From positions 806,001-870,000 of the forward strand of contig NZ_JAXCLW010000001.1 of the NCBI RefSeq assembly GCF_034044715.1: a stretch of 64,000 nt of DNA. Direction: 5' to 3'. The notes beneath the pieces were generated by a model. It had not been told where the DNA came from. It saw only the letters and a program-made list of their open reading frames with translations, and did not search any database. Made by a program: the position numbers and the translations under genes. Below are positions 9,369-17,284 of this stretch, piece by piece (the stretch's first letter is position 1; each line of letters begins with the position of its first letter). This stretch comes from Dongia_B soli (GTDB lineage Bacteria > Pseudomonadota > Alphaproteobacteria > Dongiales > Dongiaceae).

Positions 9369-10421
9369 ATGCGCACCGTCTATAGCGAGGACCACCGGCA
9401 GCACGATGCCAATATGGAGCTGATCGAGGGTAAGCTGGTAAAGGCCCACGAGATGCCGCGCCGGGCCGATATCGTTCTGGACCGGGTCAGGCACCAGAAG
9501 CTCGGCGAGATCGTCACACCGCAACGCTTCGGCCTGGCGCCGATCCTGCGGGTGCATGACGAAGGCTTCGTCACCTTCCTGCGCGACGCCTGGAACGATT
9601 GGCTGAAAAGCGGCCGCGACTTCGACGCGCTGCCCCATGTCTGGCCGGTGCCGGGCCTGACGGTGCCCGGCCGCAAGCGCGGCTCGCGGATCTCCAAATC
9701 GATCGATGGCAAGATGGGCCATTACGCGATCGATGCCGGGACGCCGATCACGGCGGGCACCTGGACGGCCATTACCGGCGCCGTGGACGTCGCCATGACC
9801 GGCCAGAAGCTGGTTGCCAGCGGCGAACGGGCGGTCTTCGCCCTTTGCCGGCCACCGGGACATCATGCCGGCTCGGATTTTTATGGCGGCTATTGCTTCT
9901 TCAACAATGCTGCGATTGCTGCCCAGGCTTTTCTCGATGCCGGCGCCAAGCGGGTCGCCATCCTTGATGTCGATTACCATCACGGCAACGGCACGCAGGA
10001 GATCTTCTACAGCCGCGACGATGTGCTCACCATCTCGCTGCATAGCGATCCGGATCAGGAATTTCCCTATTACCTCGGTTATGCCGATGAGATCGGGCAA
10101 GGTGCGGGTGAAGGCTATCACCTCAATCTCCCGCTCCCCTGGGGCACCGCCTGGGCCAGCTATGAGGCGGCCTTGCAGCAGGCGATGGCACGCATCCGCC
10201 AGTATGGGCCGGACGTACTGGTCGTCTCACTCGGCCTCGACACTTTCGAGCACGACCCGATCTCGCGTTTCAAACTCACCCATGACGACTACCTGCGCAT
10301 GGGCGAGGTCATCGCCAAGGCCGATCTGCCGACCCTGTTCGTCTTCGAAGGCGGCTATGCGGTGGAAGCGCTCGGCGTCAATACCGTCAATGTCCTCAGC
10401 GGATTCGATCAGGCGGCATAA
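9369..10421 (+). CDS. aphA: Acetylpolyamine amidohydrolase (histone deacetylase fold)
   Basis: Zinc hydrolase expected to remove acetyl groups from N-acetylated polyamines in the cytoplasm. The HDAC-fold marks are present: PPGHHAG with the catalytic His pair, the metal-binding segment DVDYHHGNG, the substrate loop HSDPDQEFPYYLG and the second metal Asp in SLGLDTFEHD. The N terminus MRTVYSEDHRQHD and the 350-residue length match bacterial acetylpolyamine amidohydrolases better than eukaryotic-type HDACs. The reading frame is open from 9156, but the ATG at 9369 is preceded by GGAGGAG and fits the family. Last gene of the polyamine cassette. Confidence 0.9.
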   Translation: MRTVYSEDHRQHDANMELIEGKLVKAHEMPRRADIVLDRVRHQKLGEIVTPQRFGLAPILRVHDEGFVTFLRDAWNDWLKSGRDFDALPHVWPVPGLTVPGRKRGSRISKSIDGKMGHYAIDAGTPITAGTWTAITGAVDVAMTGQKLVASGERAVFALCRPPGHHAGSDFYGGYCFFNNAAIAAQAFLDAGAKRVAILDVDYHHGNGTQEIFYSRDDVLTISLHSDPDQEFPYYLGYADEIGQGAGEGYHLNLPLPWGTAWASYEAALQQAMARIRQYGPDVLVVSLGLDTFEHDPISRFKLTHDDYLRMGEVIAKADLPTLFVFEGGYAVEALGVNTVNVLSGFDQAA

Positions 10422-10424
10422 CGC

Positions 10425-12725
10425 TCAATGTTCCAATAGATCCAGATCGGCCTGCGCGATATCGAATTCCACGAATTCGCGCAGGCCGCTTCTGATCACC
10501 GCTTGCAAGCGGCGGCTGCCTTCGGCCTTGTCGCCGCGCAAGAGCGCCAGCTGGCCGAGATAGAAATCGACATCGAAACGTTGATCCGCCTGGCTCATGG
10601 GATCGCCCTTGGCAGCGGCCGCCGCGACTTGATCGAGATTGATCTTGCCGAGAAAGAAATCGATCACCGGCTGCGGCCAGCTCCTCCGTGAGCGATCATT
10701 TGCATCGCCGAAGGCGGCATTCGCCTTTTTCGACTGTGCGCGTTTAGCCGCATAGGTTTCAAGCACCGCCTTGGCTTTCGCCGACTGGCCCGTCCGCGCC
10801 AAGGCGATGTAAAGCAGCAAGGCGTTAAACGGTTCGTCGGAATCCAGGGCAGCTGCCTTTTCGAAATCGGGCACGGCTTCGGCGGCTTCGCCGGCAATCA
10901 AATAGGCCGTTCCGCGATTGGCATAATAAACGCCGACTTCCGGCGCCATGCTGATGATGTGGCCGAAATTGGCGATCGCCGCGTCGATCCGGCCACTGGA
11001 AAGATTGCAGAGGGCAAGCCCATTTTCCGCCTCCACGTCATGGGGGTCGAGGGCGAGGGCACGCTTGAAGTCTGCCCGTGCCTGGTCGTATCGCGCGAGC
11101 CGATGATAGAGAAAGCCGCGATCGCGCAACGCTTCGGGCCATTGCGGATCGAGCGAGATGGCACGGTTGTAATCGGCCAAAGCAAGATCTGGCTGGCGCA
11201 AATCCCGATAGGCATCGCCCCGTTCATCGGCGGCGACGGCGCTTTTCGGCTGCACGACGAGGGCGGCAGTCAGGTCTGCCACCGCCGCCTGGTTCCGCTT
11301 CATCGCCCGATAGGCGAAAGCGCGGTAGAGCAGGACATCCGGTGAATGGGGAAAGTCCTGCAATACCTTGCCGAAGGCCTCGGCCGCCAAGGCGAGATTG
11401 CCGGGCTGGTCATTGCCACGCTGGAGCAGCGCACGGCCATAGAGATAGCGTGCTGGTGCCGAGCTCGGATCGACAGCAACGGCCTTGGCATAATCGCCCA
11501 GGGCGGCATCGCTGTTACCCAGGCTGTCGCGCCAACTGGCGCGCTGCAAATAGAGCTCCGCGCGATGCGGATATCGCGCGATGGCGATGTCGAGATCGGC
11601 GATGGCGGCCTGGCCCTGATCCGGATTGTAGTGATCGTCGGCCGGATGGGCCTTAATGAAGGCGTCGATCGCCGCGTCGCGCGGAAGATAAGGGGCGACC
11701 CTGGCGATCAGAGCGGAAACCGGCGCGGCGGTGCCGAGAAAGTCGTAATAGTTCGGATCATTCCACGCCAGAGCGAGCCGGTCGGATTGGCTGTTGTCGA
11801 GGCCATCGACCCCGGTGATGGCGATGGCCAAAGCGACGACCGGGGGGCGGTCCTGACCGGGTCGATCCAGGCTGGCCCCATGTTTTGCCGCGCTGGGTGC
11901 CAGGAGAAGCGGGCCACCGGAATTGCCGGGCACTGTCACGCAATCATGCTGCCAGCCGGAATTGTGCGTCTGGCCAACGATACGGCACGAAGGATCGCGC
12001 CAAAGTGTGCGCATCGGCTTGTCGCCCGGCAGGCCGATGCTGGTCACCCGCAGGCCCTCGCCACGCCTTGTCAGATCGCGTGTGCTGCGTGGCGCCAGGC
12101 GAAAATAGCCATAGCCATATTGCGGTGCCCCGAGGCAGCGGTCGAGCTTGAGCAACGCCCAATCTTCCCAGCCGTTTTGCAGCATCGCCCGGGCGCGCTG
12201 GATCAGCGGGCTACTGTCCTCAGCCGGCACATAATTGCCCCAGGCCACCGGGCGAGCCGGGGTTTCGTCGGCGAAATGCCGGGCGCCATCGAAATCAGGC
12301 CCGATTTTGCCCTCGCCAAGATAGAAAGTGGCGACGGTCTTATTATTGATCGCCTGACCACCACCGGCGACATGATAGGCGGTGAGGATATGGCAGGGGG
12401 AAACGAGGAAGGCCGTTCCCGCTACGGCGTCGGATTTATTCTCATCCAGTACCAGAAGGCCGACCGGTGCGAAGGTGCTGTCCTTAAGACGCGGCACCGC
12501 AACGCGATCATCGCCGCCCAAGGCGACGGCTGCCGCCGGATGCGCCAGAAACGGCGCCGTGACCAGCCATAGGAAAAAAGCGAAAAGGCAAGAGTGCCGG
12601 TACGTAAATGCCTTCCTCGCGCGACCATGCACGGCGATCCGGTGGGATGTCGCCGGCAGAACCGTCATGTACGCGGACAGGGTGATCATGCCAACCATCG
12701 AACACGGAGTCGCGGCGACGCGCAA
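10425..12725 (-). CDS. Secreted trypsin-like protease fused to TPR repeats
   Basis: A 766-residue protein with two halves. After a basic leader and hydrophobic signal segment (about residues 45-67, ending near PAAAVA) comes a trypsin-like domain. Its catalytic residues appear as His118 in TAYHVAG, Asp188 in EDWALLKLD and Ser269 in PGNSGGPLL. From about residue 370 to the end are about ten tetratricopeptide-like repeats (for example AELYLQRASWRDSLGNSDAALGDY-type units). It is probably periplasmic or membrane anchored. The start is uncertain: the ATG at 12725, an ATG about 12 codons in, or a GTG near 12635 just before the signal segment are all possible. It is convergent with aphA. Confidence 0.8.
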   Translation of the reverse strand: MRVAATPCSMVGMITLSAYMTVLPATSHRIAVHGRARKAFTYRHSCLFAFFLWLVTAPFLAHPAAAVALGGDDRVAVPRLKDSTFAPVGLLVLDENKSDAVAGTAFLVSPCHILTAYHVAGGGQAINNKTVATFYLGEGKIGPDFDGARHFADETPARPVAWGNYVPAEDSSPLIQRARAMLQNGWEDWALLKLDRCLGAPQYGYGYFRLAPRSTRDLTRRGEGLRVTSIGLPGDKPMRTLWRDPSCRIVGQTHNSGWQHDCVTVPGNSGGPLLLAPSAAKHGASLDRPGQDRPPVVALAIAITGVDGLDNSQSDRLALAWNDPNYYDFLGTAAPVSALIARVAPYLPRDAAIDAFIKAHPADDHYNPDQGQAAIADLDIAIARYPHRAELYLQRASWRDSLGNSDAALGDYAKAVAVDPSSAPARYLYGRALLQRGNDQPGNLALAAEAFGKVLQDFPHSPDVLLYRAFAYRAMKRNQAAVADLTAALVVQPKSAVAADERGDAYRDLRQPDLALADYNRAISLDPQWPEALRDRGFLYHRLARYDQARADFKRALALDPHDVEAENGLALCNLSSGRIDAAIANFGHIISMAPEVGVYYANRGTAYLIAGEAAEAVPDFEKAAALDSDEPFNALLLYIALARTGQSAKAKAVLETYAAKRAQSKKANAAFGDANDRSRRSWPQPVIDFFLGKINLDQVAAAAAKGDPMSQADQRFDVDFYLGQLALLRGDKAEGSRRLQAVIRSGLREFVEFDIAQADLDLLEH
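10448..10488. repeat. 12-bp inverted repeat at convergent gene ends
   Basis: Arms 10448-10459 and 10477-10488 are perfect reverse complements around a 17-base centre. It starts 27 bases after the aphA stop and lies inside the last codons of the leftward protease-TPR gene. It could act as a 3' end or terminator hairpin for aphA, although no T run follows. Confidence 0.4.
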
Positions 12726-12771
12726 GGGCCGCGAGGTTGTTGCTTGCTCAGATGAGGTTCTTTAGCGCTGC

Positions 12772-13227
12772 CTAGTCTGCGGCGGCATTCAGCGTGTCGC
12801 GAAGCTGCACCAGGTTCTGTTTCAGCACCAGCAGGTTCTTGGCATTGCCGCCGCTGGCGTCGACAATCTGTTGCGGGACTGAACGGGCTTTCTCGTAGAG
12901 CGCCTGGCCTTGATCCGTCAGATGAATATTTACCTGGCGCTCGTCATCTCTCGCCCGTTCGCGGCGGACGTATCCCGCTGCTTCAAGGCGTTTCAACAAC
13001 GGCGTCAGCGTTCCGGAATCAAGATGCAGCCGTTGCCCGATATCCTTCACCGTCATGCCATCGCGTTCCCACAAGACCAGCATGACCAGATATTGAGGAT
13101 AGGTGAGGTTCAGCACATCCAGGAGCGGCTTGTAAGTCCGCGTCAGGGCGTGGGCGGCGGAATAGACGGCGAAACAGAGCTGGTTATCGAGCTTCAGCGC
13201 CGGATCGTCATTGCTTCGCTTCGGCAT
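12772..13227 (-). CDS. ohrR: Organic peroxide-sensing MarR-family repressor
   Basis: Winged-helix regulator of 151 residues. The single cysteine, Cys18 in DNQLCFAVYS, is at the position of the peroxide-sensing cysteine of OhrR. No second cysteine exists, so it is a one-cysteine type that would be inactivated by mixed disulfide or over-oxidation. DNA-recognition helix region: LHLDSGTLTPLLKRLEAAGYV. The start at MPKRSNDD is chosen because GTGAGG lies just upstream; the open frame extends a further 18 codons. It is transcribed away from ohr, with two OhrR-type boxes in between, so it should repress both genes. Confidence 0.93.
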   Translation of the reverse strand: MPKRSNDDPALKLDNQLCFAVYSAAHALTRTYKPLLDVLNLTYPQYLVMLVLWERDGMTVKDIGQRLHLDSGTLTPLLKRLEAAGYVRRERARDDERQVNIHLTDQGQALYEKARSVPQQIVDASGGNAKNLLVLKQNLVQLRDTLNAAAD

Positions 13228-13277
13228 ATAAACCTCACAGGCAGTAAGCTGACAGCGTAATAGGAGATAAATGTGCC

Positions 13278-13290
13278 ACAATTGAATTGT
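13278..13290. promoter_or_regulatory. OhrR operator, ohrR-proximal
   Basis: ACAATTGAATTGT is a perfect 6-1-6 inverted repeat matching the established OhrR box (TACAATT/AATTGTA type). It lies about 50 bases upstream of the ohrR start codon and should give autoregulation. Confidence 0.8.
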
Positions 13291-13338
13291 ACACTATCTT
13301 TTTGCGCATAGTTGGTCTGCTTGGATATCGATTGTAGT

Positions 13339-13349
13339 CAATTAAATTG
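13339..13349. promoter_or_regulatory. OhrR operator, ohr-proximal
   Basis: CAATTAAATTG is a perfect 5-1-5 inverted repeat of the OhrR-box type, and an overlapping AATTG/CAATT pair continues to 13358. Its centre is 60 bases, nearly six helical turns, from the other box. It lies about 160 bases upstream of the ohr start codon. Confidence 0.72.
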
Positions 13350-13508
13350 TGCGCAATTCTCTTTTCACCCGCACGGCGCGGCAAAAGCGGTCCAGCGGAT
13401 ATCGCGGCGGCATAAAAGGGCGCTAAAGTGAAGGCCCGCCTACTGAATTCCATCGCGGCGCCAGCCTATCGGCGATCCGCTATCACAACGAGAAGCAGGA
13501 GAGCGATC

Positions 13509-13928
13509 ATGAAGGTTTTGTACTCGACCCAAGCCACCTCCACCGGCGGCCGCGACGGCGGCCAGGCTGTCAGCAAGGACAAGGCACTGGACGTTAAACT
13601 GTCCCTGCCGAAGGAATTGAATGGCCCGGGTGGCAGTGGCACCAATCCCGAACAGCTTTTCGCCGCCGGCTATTCCGCCTGCTTCCTGAGCGCGATCAAG
13701 TTCGTTGCCGCCCAGCAGAAGGTGCAGGTGCCAGGCGACGCTTCTGTCACCGCGCAGGTCGGCATCGGGCAGATCGAAGGCGGTTTCGGCCTTGAGGTTG
13801 AGCTGAATGTCGCGCTGCCCGGCATCGATCATGGGAAGGCCGAAGCCCTGGTCCAGGCCGCTCACAAGGTCTGCCCTTATTCCAATGCCACGCGAGGCAA
13901 TATCGACGTGAAGCTCAACGTCGCCTAA
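13509..13928 (+). CDS. ohr: Organic hydroperoxide resistance protein
   Basis: Thiol peroxidase of the Ohr/OsmC fold, 139 residues, that reduces organic and fatty-acid hydroperoxides. Both catalytic cysteines are visible: Cys58 in AAGYSACF and Cys122 in KVCPYSNATRGN. The conserved Arg15 (GGRDG) and Glu48 (NPEQLF) that orient the active thiol are also present. The ATG at 13509 follows CAGGAG and gives the standard N terminus MKVLYSTQA. Divergent from ohrR and expected to be induced by organic peroxides through it. A stem-loop terminator follows. Confidence 0.96.
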   Translation: MKVLYSTQATSTGGRDGGQAVSKDKALDVKLSLPKELNGPGGSGTNPEQLFAAGYSACFLSAIKFVAAQQKVQVPGDASVTAQVGIGQIEGGFGLEVELNVALPGIDHGKAEALVQAAHKVCPYSNATRGNIDVKLNVA

Positions 13929-13951
13929 CGAGGCACGCGATCAATTGCCTG

Positions 13952-13987
13952 AAGGCCGGATACGGTATTCAGCCCTATCCGGCCTTT
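13952..13987 (+). terminator. Terminator after ohr
   Basis: An 11-bp perfect stem (13952-13962 with 13976-13986) with a 13-base loop begins 24 bases after the ohr stop, followed by a very short T run. Confidence 0.65.
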
Positions 13988-14139
13988 GCATCTCCGGAGG
14001 CCATCAGGTCCTCGCCGGACACCACGCGCAAATGTGACCGCGGCAGCGATCATCGAATATGTGTGGATGACAGAAACGTCGGAACATCGGACGCCCCAGC
14101 GCTGTTGCCTGGAATGTGCAATCGCCGTGAGGTGCGCCG

Positions 14140-16068
14140 ATGGCAAAAGCACTCAAGATCGTGGCCTGGGTTTTTGGAGGCCTTCTTGTTTTGGTCGTGC
14201 TGGCAGCAGGCGGCGTCTATCTCTTTGCGACCTCGGACTATGTCCGGGCTCAAATCGAGAACCACGCCAATCAGGCCAGTGGCCGGCAAACGAAAATCGG
14301 CGATCTCGTCATCCACTGGGGCCGTACGACCCATATCACGTTGAAAGACGTGGAGGTCTCGAACACCGATTGGGGCAAGGCACCCCATATGTTCGAGGCC
14401 AAGGCCATCGATCTCGACATCCGTCTCTTGCCGCTGCTCTGGGGCAAGGTGGACATTCCGAAAATCACCTCCGACGCACCGAAAATCGCCTTGGAACGCA
14501 ATGCCAAGGGCGAATCGAATTGGAGCAAGGAGCAAAGCCCGGCTGCCGTGACAACGGCGAATGCCGTCAAGCCGGAAGAGCGAAGCGAAGCGCCGGTAAT
14601 CGGCCTCCTGCGCATTCGCGACGGTGAAGTTTCCTATACCGACAAACCAAAAAAGCTCGACCTCAAAGGCAAGGTCAACACCGCCCTCGGTGCGGCGGCG
14701 GGCAGCGAGCAGGTCGAATTGAAGCTCGAGGGCACATTGGAAGGAAAGCCGCTGGCGCTCAATTTCACCGGCGGCTCGGTCATCAAATTGCGCGAGACGA
14801 CACAGCCCTACCCCGTCGACCTCAATGTCTCCTTCGGTCAGACCAAGCTCGCCTTAAAAGGCCAGGTCGAGGATCCTTTCCAGTTCAAGGGCGCCGATGT
14901 GACCCTCGATCTCAAGGGACCGGATCTGGCGGAAATCTTCCCGCTGCTCGGCATACCGGCACCGCCGACGCCGCCGTATCATCTCAGCGGTAAACTGAGC
15001 CGCAGCAAGGACGTCTGGAAGATGACCGATATGTCCGGCCAGGTCGGCGATAGCGATCTCAGCGGCACGATCGAAATCGACAAGCGCGACAAGCGCAGTT
15101 TCCTCAAGGCCAATCTCGTCTCGAAGCAATTGGACTTCGACGATCTCGGTCCGCTGGTGGGCATCCCGCCCGATACCGGCAAGAACAACACGGCATCCGC
15201 AGAACAGAAGAAGAAGGCGCAGGAAGCGAAGCAAGAGGGCAATCTCTTTCCCGATCAGCCGCTCCATGTCGAGAAGCTAAGAGAGATGGATATGGACGTG
15301 ACCCTGGATGCGCGGAAGGTGACGGCGGCACCTTATATCCCGGTCCAGGCGCTGAAGGGCCATGTGAAGATCGATAAGGGCAAGGCCGAGGTCGATCCGC
15401 TGGACATGGCAGTTGCCGGCGGCCGGCTTACCGGCAAACTAGGCCTGGATGCCAGCAATGAAACACCGAAAGCGAGCGCTAATATCGATTTCAACGATTT
15501 CGATCTCAAGACCTTCTTCCGCAATTCGAAATATTTCGACACCACCGCGGGTAAGGTCCAGGGCCGTGTCGATCTGGCTGGCCATGGGCGGTCGCTTGCC
15601 AAGGTCTTCGGCTCGGCCGATGGCGATGCGGCAATGGCAATGACCGGCGGCTCGATCAGCGAGCTGCTGGTGCAATTGGCCGGCCTCGATATTGGCCATG
15701 CCCTCATCCTTTATATTACCGAGGACCACCGCATTCCGATCCATTGCGCGATGGGCCGCCTGGCCTTCCGCGACGGCATCGCAACTTTCGACAAGACCGC
15801 ACTGGATACGACGAAATCGGTACTTTACGTCAAAGGCAATACCGGCCTGAACAACCAGACCGTCGACATGCAGATCGTCGCCGATGCCAAGGATTTCAGC
15901 CTGCTCGACATCGATGCCCCGGTCATCATCAAAGGGAAATTGCGCCAGCCGGCGATTTCCATCGGCAAAAAAGTGCCGATCCCGCTGATCGAGCCTGGCG
16001 GCGCGAAGGATCTCAACTGCCAGCGCATGATCACCGAAACCCTGGCGCGCGATAAGGTCACGCAGTAA
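14140..16068 (+). CDS. AsmA-family inner-membrane protein
   Basis: 642-residue AsmA-like protein. One N-terminal transmembrane helix (about residues 7-29) anchors a long periplasmic domain rich in beta-strand repeats. Recognisable AsmA features are the N-terminal IKIGDLVIHWGRTTHITLKDV-like segment and the C-terminal region with GNTGLNNQTVDMQIVADAK and the closing IPLIEPGGAKDLNCQ. AsmA-like proteins are linked to phospholipid transport between membranes and outer-membrane homeostasis. The exact role of this member is not evident. Transcribed in the same direction as coaA 45 bases downstream, so possibly co-transcribed with it. Confidence 0.85.
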   Translation: MAKALKIVAWVFGGLLVLVVLAAGGVYLFATSDYVRAQIENHANQASGRQTKIGDLVIHWGRTTHITLKDVEVSNTDWGKAPHMFEAKAIDLDIRLLPLLWGKVDIPKITSDAPKIALERNAKGESNWSKEQSPAAVTTANAVKPEERSEAPVIGLLRIRDGEVSYTDKPKKLDLKGKVNTALGAAAGSEQVELKLEGTLEGKPLALNFTGGSVIKLRETTQPYPVDLNVSFGQTKLALKGQVEDPFQFKGADVTLDLKGPDLAEIFPLLGIPAPPTPPYHLSGKLSRSKDVWKMTDMSGQVGDSDLSGTIEIDKRDKRSFLKANLVSKQLDFDDLGPLVGIPPDTGKNNTASAEQKKKAQEAKQEGNLFPDQPLHVEKLREMDMDVTLDARKVTAAPYIPVQALKGHVKIDKGKAEVDPLDMAVAGGRLTGKLGLDASNETPKASANIDFNDFDLKTFFRNSKYFDTTAGKVQGRVDLAGHGRSLAKVFGSADGDAAMAMTGGSISELLVQLAGLDIGHALILYITEDHRIPIHCAMGRLAFRDGIATFDKTALDTTKSVLYVKGNTGLNNQTVDMQIVADAKDFSLLDIDAPVIIKGKLRQPAISIGKKVPIPLIEPGGAKDLNCQRMITETLARDKVTQ

Positions 16069-16112
16069 AACGACTGGACTGCGTCTTCGATCGGCAAAAG
16101 GGGATTGGGCCG

Positions 16113-17054
16113 GTGGCCTTATCGGGATATTTGAGTTTCGCGCGTGAGGATTGGGCCGAATTGCGCTCCAACACGCCGCTGACCCTGTCGGAACACGACC
16201 TCTCCATATTGCGTGGATTGAACGAACGCACCTCGCTCAGCGAGGTCGTCGATATCTACCTGCCCCTCTCCCGCTTGCTGAACTTGCAGGTTCGCGCCGC
16301 CCGCAATCTCAGCGGAGCCAAAGACGCCTTTCTCGGGCGCCTGGCCGGCAGCCGGCCCTATGTCATCGCCATCGCCGGCAGCGTGGCCGTCGGCAAAAGC
16401 ACGCTCGCACGCATCCTTCAGGCTCTGATGGCGCGCTGGCCGGATCATCCGCGCGTCGCCCTCGTCACCACCGACGGCTTCCTGCATCCCAACCGGCTGC
16501 TGCAGGAGCGCGGCCTGATGCATCGCAAAGGCTTTCCCGAAAGCTATGACCTGAAGCGCATGGTGCAGTTCCTCGCCGACCTCAAAGCCGGCGAGCCGGA
16601 GGTGCGGGCGCCGGTCTATTCACATCATGCCTATGACATCCTGCCCGATGAATGGCAGATGGTGAGCCAGCCCGATGTGCTCATCTTCGAAGGGTTGAAT
16701 GTCCTGCAGGCCGGCGGCGCCGCGAGTTCAGGACAGCGGCCCCCTTCCGTCATCATTTCCGACTTCTTCGATTTCTCGCTCTATATCGATGCCGAAGAAG
16801 CGGATATCGAATCCTGGTATGTCGAGCGCTTCCAGTTGCTGCAGCGCACCGCCTTTCGCAAGCCGTCCTCCTACTTCCATCACTATCGCGATCTGTCGCC
16901 CGACGAATCCGTGGCGACGGCGAAACGGATCTGGGCGGAGATCAATCTCGTCAATCTGCGGGAAAACATCCTGCCGACGCGGGAGCGAGCTCATCTTATC
17001 CTGAAGAAGAGAGCCGATCACGCCATCGGGGAAATCCATCTGCGGCAGCTCTGA
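16113..17054 (+). CDS. coaA: Type I pantothenate kinase
   Basis: Phosphorylates pantothenate in the first committed step of coenzyme A synthesis. The 313-residue length is standard. The P-loop reads GSVAVGKST (about residues 89-97). Family signatures follow: TTDGFLHPN, the region RKGFPESYDLKRM, PVYSHHAYDI and EGLNVLQ. The start codon is GTG at 16113, consistent with the family N terminus (LSGYLSFAREDWAEL). CoA feedback inhibition is typical of this type and would not show in the DNA. Confidence 0.95.
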   Translation: MALSGYLSFAREDWAELRSNTPLTLSEHDLSILRGLNERTSLSEVVDIYLPLSRLLNLQVRAARNLSGAKDAFLGRLAGSRPYVIAIAGSVAVGKSTLARILQALMARWPDHPRVALVTTDGFLHPNRLLQERGLMHRKGFPESYDLKRMVQFLADLKAGEPEVRAPVYSHHAYDILPDEWQMVSQPDVLIFEGLNVLQAGGAASSGQRPPSVIISDFFDFSLYIDAEEADIESWYVERFQLLQRTAFRKPSSYFHHYRDLSPDESVATAKRIWAEINLVNLRENILPTRERAHLILKKRADHAIGEIHLRQL

Positions 17055-17284
17055 TCACCGCATCTTGGCCCCTTGGCATGACCTCTCGCTTCCATCGCGC
17101 AAATGACCCCATCAACGGCGCATATAAAGCTCGTCTTTGGCGAAAGCGCCTTGTTGTTCACCTCCTGGGGATGTAGCTTCTGGCGAGGTGATCGTCACAG
17201 GAAGTAGACAGATGGTGCGGATCCGTTTCGCCGAGCCAGGAACGATGCTGACCCAAGCGGCAGCGAAATAGCGCGCGTCTCACC

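Noticed and set aside
11346..12572. 408-codon plus-strand frame across the protease-TPR gene
   Set aside because: The minus strand encodes a signal peptide, catalytic triad and TPRs; the plus frame is antisense shadow.
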